Shown: positions 27,375-34,544 of the stretch, piece after piece
Position numbering within the stretch: position 1 is the stretch's first letter
Layout of the letters: each line of letters starts with the position of its first letter
Source of the DNA: Acidobacteriota bacterium
GTDB taxonomy: Bacteria; Acidobacteriota; Thermoanaerobaculia; Multivoradales; SZUA-115
Direction: 5' to 3'
NCBI GenBank assembly: GCA_024277255.1
Contig: JAJRVQ010000105.1
Location: 1-42,933, forward strand
Length of the DNA stretch: 42,933 bases
Position numbers and translations under genes: made by a program
The notes under the pieces: model-generated
The model's database searches: none
Seen by the model: the letters and a program-made list of their open reading frames with translations, nothing else
Told to the model about the DNA's origin: nothing

Positions 27375-28670
27375 ATGGCTAGTCTTACACCGACCACCGA
27401 GGCCCAGAAGGACTCTTCTCAACTCCGCCAGAAGGAGATGATCGCCGACCACTACTCACGGCTGGCGCAGTCGCCGAAGAGCGGCGAGAAGAACGTCTAC
27501 ACCTTCGTCCCGGGCAACCTGACCGAACTCCTGCTCTCCTTCGATCTGCTGCCGGTTCTTCCCGAGATCAATGCCTTGCAGTCCAGCATGCGAGGCAAGT
27601 CGCGAGAGTACATCTCGATCGCCGAAAAGCAGGGCCACTCACCCGATGTGTGCACCTACGTCAAATGCGACGTCGGTATGAAGGCCTCAGGCAACATCGG
27701 CCCCACCGGTGAGCATCTGCCGGACCCGGACCTGCTGCTCTTGTCCTACACCGGTTGCTTCACCTTCATGAAGTGGTTCGAGATCCTGCGGCAGGAGTAC
27801 GACAACTGTCCGGTCGCCATGCTGCACGTCCCCTACCAGGGTGACGGCGAGGTCACGGAAGCGATGCTGGGCTACGTGGTGGATCAGCTCAAGACCAAGG
27901 TGATCCCCAAGTTGGAAGAACTCTCGGGCAAGAAATACGACGAGGACCGGCTGAGCGAACTGCTGGCCAACTCGGCCAAGGCCGAAGACGACCTGGTCTG
28001 GGTGTTGGAATCGGCCAAGAACCGCCCCTCCCCCATCGACGCCTATTTCGGCGGCGTCTACTACATCGGCCCCATCTTCACCGCCTTTCGCGGCACCGAG
28101 GGAGCGGTCGACTACTACCGGCTACTTCGCGCCGAGATCGAAGAGCGGATCGAGCGCGGCCAGGGGCCGATCACCCCCGACGGAGAACTCACCGGTGAGG
28201 CCTTCCGGATCGTCGTCGAGGGACCGCCCAACTGGACCAACTTTCGGCAGTTTTGGAAGATGTTCTCCGACGAGAGAGCGGTGGTGGTGGCTTCCACCTA
28301 CACCAAGGTGGGCGGGGTCTACGACTACGGCTTCCGCCACGATCCCGACCGCCCCTTGGAGAGCCTGGCCGAATACTGCATGGGTTGCTACACCAACCTC
28401 AACCTTCCGTCGCGCATCGACATGCTCAGCAAATACGTGCGCGACTACCAGGCGGACGGTCTGCTGATCAACTCGATCAAGAGCTGCAACTCCTTCTCCG
28501 CCGGGCAACTGATGATCCTGCGCGAGGTGGAGAATCGAACCGGAGTTCCCGGCGGATTCATCGAGAGCGATCTGGTCGATCCGCGCTACTTCTCGGCCTC
28601 CAACATCAAGAATCGGCTGGAGTCCTATTTCCAGATGATCGATCAGAAACGGCAGGGAGGTGCGGCGTGA
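27375..28670 (+). CDS. bcrB: Benzoyl-CoA reductase subunit B
   Basis: 431 aa; ATG three bases after the bcrC stop, with GGAGAG upstream. Second subunit of the substrate-binding module of class I benzoyl-CoA reductase. Seen: NVYTFVPGNLTELLLSFDLLPV, CTYVKCDVGMKASGNIGP, SYTGCFTFMKWFEILRQEY, GGVYYIGPIFTAFRG, EYCMGCYTNLNLPSRID and SIKSCNSFSAGQLMILREVE. The cysteines in these segments are candidates for cluster binding, as in the related 2-hydroxyacyl-CoA dehydratases. Length fits Thauera BcrB and Rhodopseudomonas BadE. The stop overlaps the bcrA start (GTGA). Confidence 0.94.
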   Translation: MASLTPTTEAQKDSSQLRQKEMIADHYSRLAQSPKSGEKNVYTFVPGNLTELLLSFDLLPVLPEINALQSSMRGKSREYISIAEKQGHSPDVCTYVKCDVGMKASGNIGPTGEHLPDPDLLLLSYTGCFTFMKWFEILRQEYDNCPVAMLHVPYQGDGEVTEAMLGYVVDQLKTKVIPKLEELSGKKYDEDRLSELLANSAKAEDDLVWVLESAKNRPSPIDAYFGGVYYIGPIFTAFRGTEGAVDYYRLLRAEIEERIERGQGPITPDGELTGEAFRIVVEGPPNWTNFRQFWKMFSDERAVVVASTYTKVGGVYDYGFRHDPDRPLESLAEYCMGCYTNLNLPSRIDMLSKYVRDYQADGLLINSIKSCNSFSAGQLMILREVENRTGVPGGFIESDLVDPRYFSASNIKNRLESYFQMIDQKRQGGAA

Positions 28671-29965
28671 AGTATTGCGTCGGTATCGACCTGGGGTCCA
28701 CCACCACCAAAGCGATCATCCTCGGAGAGGACGGGGAGATCTTGGGGCGGGGCATCACCAACAGCCGTTCCAACTACGCGGTGGCCTGCGAGGTTGCTCT
28801 GGCCGAGGGGCTGATCTCGTCGCGCTTCGCCCTGGTGGCCTCGGCCCTGGCGGAAGCTTCGATGGACGAGAAGGAGCAGCAGGGCTGGATCAGTCGCGTC
28901 GAGGGGTTCTTCCGGCTGGAGCAGTATCTGTCTCAGCATACGCTGCTGCGCCAAGCCATCGAGGAACAGCTCGCGTCCGAGGACGGAGCGGGGCGAACTC
29001 TCGCCCCGGTCATCGAGCAAATCCTGGAGCGCATGGACAAACGAGCGCCCTCGCTGTTCAGCCGAGGAGCCCGCCGCAAGAGTGACTTCTTCCGCGACAT
29101 CGCGGGCAGTCAGTATCTTCGCTTCGCCGAAGAGATCTCGCAAAGTGAAGAGGTGAGTTTCGATCAGCTGGTAGCCCACTACGACCGGGCTATTCTCAAG
29201 GTGGAAAACACCCCGGCCGGCTCCAAGAACTTCCTCAACAACGCCCGCGCCGCCGTACGGCGGTTGAAGTCCGCGCCGGCGGCGCTCGAAAAAGCGGTGG
29301 AGCAAGCGGGAACCGTAGCCCTCGACCAGGTGATGAGCGTGGGAACCGGATACGGGCGCCAAACCCTACCCTTCCCGAAAGAGCAGATCCGCTCCGAGAT
29401 CCTTTGCCACGGGCTCGGCGCACACACTTTGTTTCCAAATACCCGCACGGTGCTCGACATCGGAGGGCAAGACACCAAGGCCATCCAGGTGGACGAACGC
29501 GGAATCGTGACCTCGTTTCAGATGAACGATCGGTGCGCTGCCGGATGCGGTCGCTACTTGGGATATATCGCCGATGAGATGAACCTCGGTCTCCACGAAC
29601 TGGGTCCGTTGGCCAATCAAAGCACCCGCAAGGTGAAGATCAACTCCACCTGCACCGTCTTCGCCGGAGCGGAGCTGCGAGAGCGGCTGTCCCTGGGAGA
29701 GAAGCGGGAGGACATCTTGCAGGGGCTGCACCGCGCGGTGATTCTGCGCGCCATGTCGCTGCTGGCCCGATCGGGCGGCGTCGAGGACGAGTTCACCTTC
29801 ACTGGCGGTGTGGCCAACAACCAGGCCGCGGTGGGAGCTCTGGCGGAATTGATCCAAGAGAACTACGGCGAGCGGACCCTCAACATCTCCGCCAACTCGA
29901 TCTACACCGGCGCCCTGGGAGCCGCCATCTTCGCCCGCCGCGACTGGCAGCAGAGTGTCAACTAG
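28667..29965 (+). CDS. bcrA: Benzoyl-CoA reductase ATPase subunit A
   Basis: 432 aa from a GTG in a GTGA overlap with bcrB, preceded by GGGAGG. ASKHA-fold ATPase subunit that, with BcrD, couples ATP hydrolysis to low-potential electron transfer into the BcrBC half. Seen: phosphate-binding GIDLGSTTTKAIIL (6-19), the adenosine-side DIGGQDTKAI (264-273), and the two cluster cysteines in CAAGCGRYL (C290) and STCTVFAGAE (C329). It is about 140 residues longer than BcrD, with an insert between about 60 and 215. That long A subunit is the mark of the Thauera/Rhodopseudomonas subclass rather than the Azoarcus Bzd subclass. Confidence 0.94.
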   Translation: MKYCVGIDLGSTTTKAIILGEDGEILGRGITNSRSNYAVACEVALAEGLISSRFALVASALAEASMDEKEQQGWISRVEGFFRLEQYLSQHTLLRQAIEEQLASEDGAGRTLAPVIEQILERMDKRAPSLFSRGARRKSDFFRDIAGSQYLRFAEEISQSEEVSFDQLVAHYDRAILKVENTPAGSKNFLNNARAAVRRLKSAPAALEKAVEQAGTVALDQVMSVGTGYGRQTLPFPKEQIRSEILCHGLGAHTLFPNTRTVLDIGGQDTKAIQVDERGIVTSFQMNDRCAAGCGRYLGYIADEMNLGLHELGPLANQSTRKVKINSTCTVFAGAELRERLSLGEKREDILQGLHRAVILRAMSLLARSGGVEDEFTFTGGVANNQAAVGALAELIQENYGERTLNISANSIYTGALGAAIFARRDWQQSVN

Positions 29966-30000
29966 CAACATAGTGTCAACGAAGAGCTAGGAGCAGGAGC

Positions 30001-30870
30001 ATGGTCGACCCCACACAGAACGTCCTCGTAGCCGGAATCGATGTCGGCTCCGCCGGAGTCAAGTTGGTCATCTTCGAAGACCGGCCGGGCGCAGAAGGAA
30101 CAATCCTCTTTGGGGAGAGTGAACGGATTCGCCGGCGCAGTCCTCAACAGGTGGCGACGGACCTCTTCGCCAAGGGGCTGAACCAGACCGGTTTGACACG
30201 CTCCGACCTGGTCTATGTCGCCACCACCGGCGAGGGGGAGAACATCCCTTTCCGCACCGGCCACTTCTACGGCATGACCACCCACGCGCGCGGCGGGCTC
30301 TACCTGAATCCGGAGGTGCGCACGATCATCGACGTGGGAGCACTCCATACCCGGGCCGTGCGTTTCGACGAGCGAGCCAAGGTGGAGTCCTATCGGATGA
30401 CCAGCCAGTGCGCTTCCGGGTCCGGTCAGTTCCTGGAGAACATCTGCCGCTACCTCGGCATCACCATTCACCAGATCGGTCCTCTATCCCTCGAAGCGGA
30501 TGCCCCGGAATCCTGTTCGTCGATATGCGCCGTACTGGCGGAAACAGACGTGATCAACATGGTGTCGCGGGGCATCTCCGGCCCGAACATCATCAAGGGG
30601 ATCCACCAGAGCATGGCGGGTCGCTATATCAAGTTACTCACCGCCAGCGGTTCTCGCGGACGGGTTTTGGTCACCGGGGGTCTGGCCTTCGACGTGGGAC
30701 TGCTGGCGGCGATGAACGAAACCGCCGAGGAGGCGAAGTCCGCCTTCCGCTTGGAGACTCACCCTCAATCGATCCTGGCGGGCTCGATCGGAGCCGCCAT
30801 CTGGGGTGCCTTTCGTTGGCGAAAGCTGGCGGCTCGTGGTATCGATCTAAGCGCCGAGGCCGCGGCGTAG
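30001..30870 (+). CDS. bcrD: Benzoyl-CoA reductase ATPase subunit D
   Basis: 289 aa; AGGAG upstream of the ATG. Partner of BcrA in the ATP-driven electron-activating module; the two subunits together hold one [4Fe-4S] cluster. Seen: GIDVGSAGVKLVIF (12-25), IIDVGALHTRAV (109-120), and cluster cysteines in SQCASGSGQFLENI (C137) and SSICAVLAETDVI (C176). The 35-bp spacer after bcrA is the longest between structural genes of the operon up to this point and holds a 9-bp direct repeat AGTGTCAAC (29954-29962 and 29972-29980) that runs from the end of bcrA into the gap. No ferredoxin gene follows, although the enzyme needs a reduced 2[4Fe-4S] ferredoxin. Confidence 0.93.
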   Translation: MVDPTQNVLVAGIDVGSAGVKLVIFEDRPGAEGTILFGESERIRRRSPQQVATDLFAKGLNQTGLTRSDLVYVATTGEGENIPFRTGHFYGMTTHARGGLYLNPEVRTIIDVGALHTRAVRFDERAKVESYRMTSQCASGSGQFLENICRYLGITIHQIGPLSLEADAPESCSSICAVLAETDVINMVSRGISGPNIIKGIHQSMAGRYIKLLTASGSRGRVLVTGGLAFDVGLLAAMNETAEEAKSAFRLETHPQSILAGSIGAAIWGAFRWRKLAARGIDLSAEAAA

Positions 30871-30904
30871 GCGCCGGCAAGGACGGCCAAGCGAAAGGAG
30901 CACC

Positions 30905-31372
30905 ATGGAAAACCTCGAATACGAATCGATCCACGTTCGGCGGCTGAATCCCGAGGACTTGGACAAGGTAACCCGTCTCGACGCCAAGATCACCGGCCGC
31001 TCGCGCGGTGAGTACTTCAAGCTCAAGCTGGCGCAGAACCTGGCGGAAACAGGAATCAAGATCTCGCTGGCCGCCGAACAGGACGGCCTCTTCGTGGGCT
31101 TTCTCCTCGCCCGGGTCTACTACGGCGAGTTCGGCCTCATGGAGCCCTCGGCGGTGCTCGACACCATCGGCGTCAACCCGGACTTTCAGGGCCGGGGGAT
31201 CGGCCAAGCCTTGCTCAGACAGCTGCGCACCGATCTCGGCGGCTTGGGGGTGGCCCATCTACAGACCGAGGTCAGTTGGGACAACACGGGGCTGCTCACC
31301 TTCTTCCAGCGGGAGGGATTCAGGCCGGCCGACCGCTTCTGCCTGGAACTCGAGATCAAGCCTCGGCCGTGA
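30905..31372 (+). CDS. GNAT acetyltransferase in the benzoyl-CoA operon (second of two)
   Basis: 155 aa, ATG with GAAAGGAG upstream, 34 bp after bcrD. GNAT fold: N-terminal IHVRRLNPEDLDKVTRLDA, a canonical acetyl-CoA loop VNPDFQGRGIGQALLRQL and the C-terminal DNTGLLTFFQREGF. It looks like a paralogue of the GNAT at 24962-25441 but keeps the full R-GxG signature. The TGA overlaps the GTG of the Rrf2 gene. The order acetyltransferase then Rrf2 regulator recalls badL-badM beside the R. palustris benzoate genes (known), which suggests but does not prove the same roles here. Confidence 0.87.
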   Translation: MENLEYESIHVRRLNPEDLDKVTRLDAKITGRSRGEYFKLKLAQNLAETGIKISLAAEQDGLFVGFLLARVYYGEFGLMEPSAVLDTIGVNPDFQGRGIGQALLRQLRTDLGGLGVAHLQTEVSWDNTGLLTFFQREGFRPADRFCLELEIKPRP

Positions 31373-31764
31373 TCGTCAACAAGACCACCCGTTACGCTCT
31401 CTATGCCGCCATGGAGATGGCTCGTTGTCAGGGAGAGGCGGTCACCGTCTCTCAGGTGGCCAAGAAGTACGCCATTTCCGAAGGTGTCCTGGCCAAAGTC
31501 TTCCAGCAGCTGGTTCGAGCCGGGCTGGCCAGGGGAACCCGGGGGGTAGGGGGAGGCTACCGGCTGGTCGAGAGGCCCAACAAGATCACCGTACTGCAGA
31601 TCATCGAGATCTTCGAGCCACCAATCCTCGGCCTCCAATGTCTGCTCGAACGCGAGTGCGCGCAGGCCGACCTGTGCCGACTCAAGGGGCTCTTCGACGA
31701 AGTTGACCAGACCGCCCGGGATATCTACGGCTCCACCAACCTGGAGACGCTGGTCAAGGTCTGA
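31369..31764 (+). CDS. Rrf2-family (BadM/IscR-like) regulator
   Basis: 131 aa from the GTG at 31369, in a GTGA overlap with the GNAT gene. The start matches the usual Rrf2 N-terminus (MIVNKTTRYALYAAMEMA). Seen: winged-helix region with VSQVAKKYAISEGVLAKVFQQL and the wing TRGVGGGYRLVERP, then three cysteines C91, C97 and C103 spaced exactly C-X5-C-X5-C as in the IscR cluster-binding loop. It therefore probably senses iron-sulfur status, oxygen or redox. BadM, an Rrf2 protein, represses benzoyl-CoA reductase genes in R. palustris (known). As the last gene of this operon it likely controls the promoter before had. The longer open frame upstream lies inside the GNAT and is not needed. Confidence 0.92.
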   Translation: MIVNKTTRYALYAAMEMARCQGEAVTVSQVAKKYAISEGVLAKVFQQLVRAGLARGTRGVGGGYRLVERPNKITVLQIIEIFEPPILGLQCLLERECAQADLCRLKGLFDEVDQTARDIYGSTNLETLVKV

Positions 31765-31787
31765 ATCACCGAGCCAAACCGGCCCTG

Positions 31788-33734
31788 CTAGAGCGCCGCG
31801 ATCGGCTCCTGGGTCAGCTCGCTCCCGGCCGCCTCCTCCCCTTCCCCATCCCGAAACTGGTGGTCGTAGAGGCGGCGGTAGAGGCCGTCGAGCGCCATGA
31901 GTTCATGGTGCGTGCCGTGCTCGGTCACCCGGCCGCCGTCCAGGACGACGATGCGATCGGCGTTCTTGACCGTGCTCAGGCGATGGGCGATGACCAGCGT
32001 CGTGCGCTGCGCCATCAGTACGTCGAGTGCCTCCTGCACCAGAATCTCACTCTCGGTATCCAGCGCCGAGGTCGCCTCGTCGAGGAGCAGAATCCGCGGG
32101 TTCTTGAGCAGCGCACGGGCGATCGCCACCCTCTGCCGCTGGCCTCCGGAGAGCTTCTGAGCGCGCTCACCGACAACCGTGTCGTAGCCCTTGGGCAGTT
32201 GGAGGACAAACTCATGGGCGTTGGCCGCTTTGGCCGCCGCCACCAACTCCTCTTCACTGGCGTCCAACTTCCCATAGAGAATGTTCTCGCGCACCGTTCC
32301 ACCGAAGAGATAGACCTCCTGCGGAACCAGCCCGATCTGCTGGCGCAGACTGGCCAGGGTGAGCTCGCGCACGTCGTGGCCATCCAGCAGAATCCTCCCG
32401 GCGGTCGGATCATAGAAGCGGGGCACCAAGCCGAGCAAGGTGGTCTTGCCAGCGCCGCTCGGTCCGACCAGAGCCACCGTGGTTCCGGGCTCGATGGTGA
32501 TCGACACTCGGCTGAGAACGACCGGCATCGCCTCGCCCTTCGACGCCTCCAGGTCATCGCCCGGCGCCGCCGCGTAGGAAAAGCTGACCTTGTCGAAGAC
32601 GATCGCCCCCTCGACCGAGGTCAGCACCCTCGCCTCGGGTGACTCCACCACCGAATCCACCACATCGAGTAGATCAAAGACGCGCCGCGAGGAGCCAAGA
32701 ACTTGCTGCAACCGCGTCCATAGGGTGCCAAAGAACCTGATCGAGCCCCCCATCATTCCGGTCAAGGCAATGAAGGTCACCAGCTGCCCGGTGGTCAACT
32801 CGCCCGCCAGGACCTGTTTGCCACCAAACCAGATCAGCAGTATCGAGGTGGAAAAGAAGAGCACCGAAAGTAAGGGGCCGAAGAGCACCTGTAGATGGAG
32901 CCTCTCCATCGCTACCCCCAGTAGACGATAGAGACTCTTGCGGAAACGTTCAGCCTCGTACTCTTCGCGCACAAAGGAGCGCACCACCTTGACTCCCGAG
33001 AAGCTCTCCTCGACGACGGTCGTGGCGACCGCGAATTCGTCCTGCACGGCGACCGAAAGGCGTCGAATCTGGCGCCCGAGAGCGTTGGAGAGGAAATAGA
33101 CCGCCGGCACCAAGACGAGCATGAAGAGGGTCAACTTCCAGTTGGTCCGAATAATCAAGACCAACGCACCGATCAGGATGATGATCTGCGACAACGCACC
33201 GGCGATGTCGGAAGTCAGCGCGCCGCGAATCGTCAGCACATCGTTCATCAGACGCGACACCAGCTCACCGGTGCGCTTGTCGCTGAAGAAACCGAGAGAA
33301 AGGCTGTGCAAATGTCGATAGAGCTGCATTCTCAGATCGACCACCACCCGCAGGCCAACCACGCTCATCAGATAGGAGGAAACAAAGCTGACCACTCCCT
33401 GAACCACGTAGATCGCGATCAGCAGAAGGGTCACCTTGGTCAGATCTCGCGGGTCGCCTCCGGGCAGCACCGCGTCGACCAGGTAGCGCATCAAGAGCGG
33501 TCCGGCCAACGACAGCAGACTGGTGGCCACCACGGCGAGAAAGGCGATCGCCAGTTTGCCCCGATAGGGCTTGCCCAGAGAGAGCAGCCGAGGATAGAGG
33601 CTCAGGCTCTCACGCCCGCCGTCGTCTGCTGACGCGCCCTGGCCCAAAGCGCGAAACGCGGTACGCCACCTACCCGCACTGGGTCGCTCCGGATCAAACT
33701 CGACCTCAGTTTGCGTGCCCTTCGCTTGCGCCAC
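31788..33734 (-). CDS. MsbA-like ABC exporter (fused membrane and ATPase domains)
   Basis: 648 aa, convergent with the Rrf2 gene. GTG start at 33734 with GGGAG eight bases upstream. The N-terminal 45 or so residues are polar. A type I exporter membrane domain with six predicted helices follows (about 55-345), with the substrate-side signature FFSDKRTGELVSRLMNDV. The ATPase domain carries Walker A GPSGAGKTT (about 425), signature LSGGQRQRVAIARAL (about 527), Walker B ILLLDEATSALD (about 550) and the H-loop IAHRLS. It would work as a homodimer exporting lipids, drugs or peptides. It could export the NRPS product, but it lies beyond the reductase operon, so that link is speculation; a house-keeping lipid flippase role is equally possible. 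Confidence 0.93.
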   Translation of the reverse strand: MAQAKGTQTEVEFDPERPSAGRWRTAFRALGQGASADDGGRESLSLYPRLLSLGKPYRGKLAIAFLAVVATSLLSLAGPLLMRYLVDAVLPGGDPRDLTKVTLLLIAIYVVQGVVSFVSSYLMSVVGLRVVVDLRMQLYRHLHSLSLGFFSDKRTGELVSRLMNDVLTIRGALTSDIAGALSQIIILIGALVLIIRTNWKLTLFMLVLVPAVYFLSNALGRQIRRLSVAVQDEFAVATTVVEESFSGVKVVRSFVREEYEAERFRKSLYRLLGVAMERLHLQVLFGPLLSVLFFSTSILLIWFGGKQVLAGELTTGQLVTFIALTGMMGGSIRFFGTLWTRLQQVLGSSRRVFDLLDVVDSVVESPEARVLTSVEGAIVFDKVSFSYAAAPGDDLEASKGEAMPVVLSRVSITIEPGTTVALVGPSGAGKTTLLGLVPRFYDPTAGRILLDGHDVRELTLASLRQQIGLVPQEVYLFGGTVRENILYGKLDASEEELVAAAKAANAHEFVLQLPKGYDTVVGERAQKLSGGQRQRVAIARALLKNPRILLLDEATSALDTESEILVQEALDVLMAQRTTLVIAHRLSTVKNADRIVVLDGGRVTEHGTHHELMALDGLYRRLYDHQFRDGEGEEAAGSELTQEPIAAL

Positions 33735-33754
33735 TTCACAATCTCCCTATTTCT

Positions 33755-33949
33755 CTAGCCGTTCCTTCTCACCGATTTCGTTACGAAACGCCGCCGAGCT
33801 GGTCTACTGGGCCTGTCGATGCAAGGAATCCGTCTGTTCTGGGACGCAGCCGTACTAGAAGTAGGGCGAGGAGCGGAACTGGCGGATGACGCGGCAGATA
33901 TAGGTGCATACGGCGTTGGAGTAGAAGTTCGGTGAGAAGGAACGGCTAG
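33755..33949. repeat. 195-bp element with perfect 21-bp terminal inverted repeats
   Basis: Positions 33755-33775 and 33929-33949 are exact reverse complements over 21 bases and enclose 153 bp. The left arm starts about 20 bp upstream of the ABC exporter start. The inside has no recognisable gene. An inner near-palindrome TTTCGTTACGAAA lies beside the left arm. Read outward-in, both arms encode SRSFSP in an open frame, and the two frames run towards each other and stop on the same CTAG at 33855-33858. It could be a miniature transposable element, a repetitive extragenic element or a large stem-loop. No target-site duplication was evident. The rest of 33735-34104 holds nothing else I recognise. 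Confidence 0.65.
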
Positions 33950-34104
33950 CCGCACCTCCCCCTGGCGACTCTTGAGTGCGCAGGCTAGCGCAAAACGGGA
34001 CCGATAGATGCGATACCGCCACAAAGCAACTCAGATTTGCCGGTGCAACGGCATGCGCACTGGTACCATCCAGCGCGGAACGGGACCATCAAGAGGAGAA
34101 CAGA

Positions 34105-34398
34105 ATGCTGCAGCAGCTCGAACTCGACAACTTCACTCAACACCTCGGAGACAGCTTTCGCTGTACCGGCGCCGGTGAAGAGCCCATCGACCTGAAGTTG
34201 AGCGAAGCCAAGGGCTTGACCAAGCCACCGAGCGCCGAGCGGACCCCGTTTTCATTGATCTTCGTAGGCCCGGAAGCGCCACTGCTGGAGCAGCAGATTC
34301 ACACCCTCCACCACCACAAGATGGGCGAATTCAGCCTCTTCCTCGTCCCCCTCGGCCCGGGGCCGGGCGGGTTGCAGTACGAGGCAGTTTTCACCTGA
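34105..34398 (+). CDS. Small DUF6916-like protein
   Basis: 97 aa; ATG at 34105 preceded by AAGAGGAG, which decides the start over a longer upstream reading. The sequence PFSLIFVGPEAPLLEQQIHTL and HHHKMGEFSLFLVPLGPGPGGLQYEAVF matches what I recall of the DUF6916 family, whose function is unknown and whose members often sit near tail-collar (microcystin-dependent-like) proteins. Three such proteins are encoded 4-6 kb away in this window on the other strand. No signal peptide or membrane segment. The 146 bp after it contain no clear terminator. Confidence 0.7.
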   Translation: MLQQLELDNFTQHLGDSFRCTGAGEEPIDLKLSEAKGLTKPPSAERTPFSLIFVGPEAPLLEQQIHTLHHHKMGEFSLFLVPLGPGPGGLQYEAVFT

Positions 34399-34544
34399 GA
34401 GGCTCCCCACCACGAGTTCCACCCGTCTCGCGAGCGCGCGCATCACAAGGCACGAACCACTTAGCAACGGGGCAGCGCTCCAGAGTGACGAGGTGGCCCA
34501 GATACCCCGGCAGCATGCTTAGATCGAGACCTGTGACCGGCCTC

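Noticed and set aside
31765..31787. Bidirectional terminator between the Rrf2 gene and the ABC exporter
   Set aside because: The 23-bp gap has no convincing GC stem followed by a T run.
33755..34024. 89-aa protein frame on the minus strand over the inverted-repeat element
   Set aside because: Low-complexity Ser/Arg/Ala/Pro composition, no ribosome-binding site, and it crosses the repeat element.
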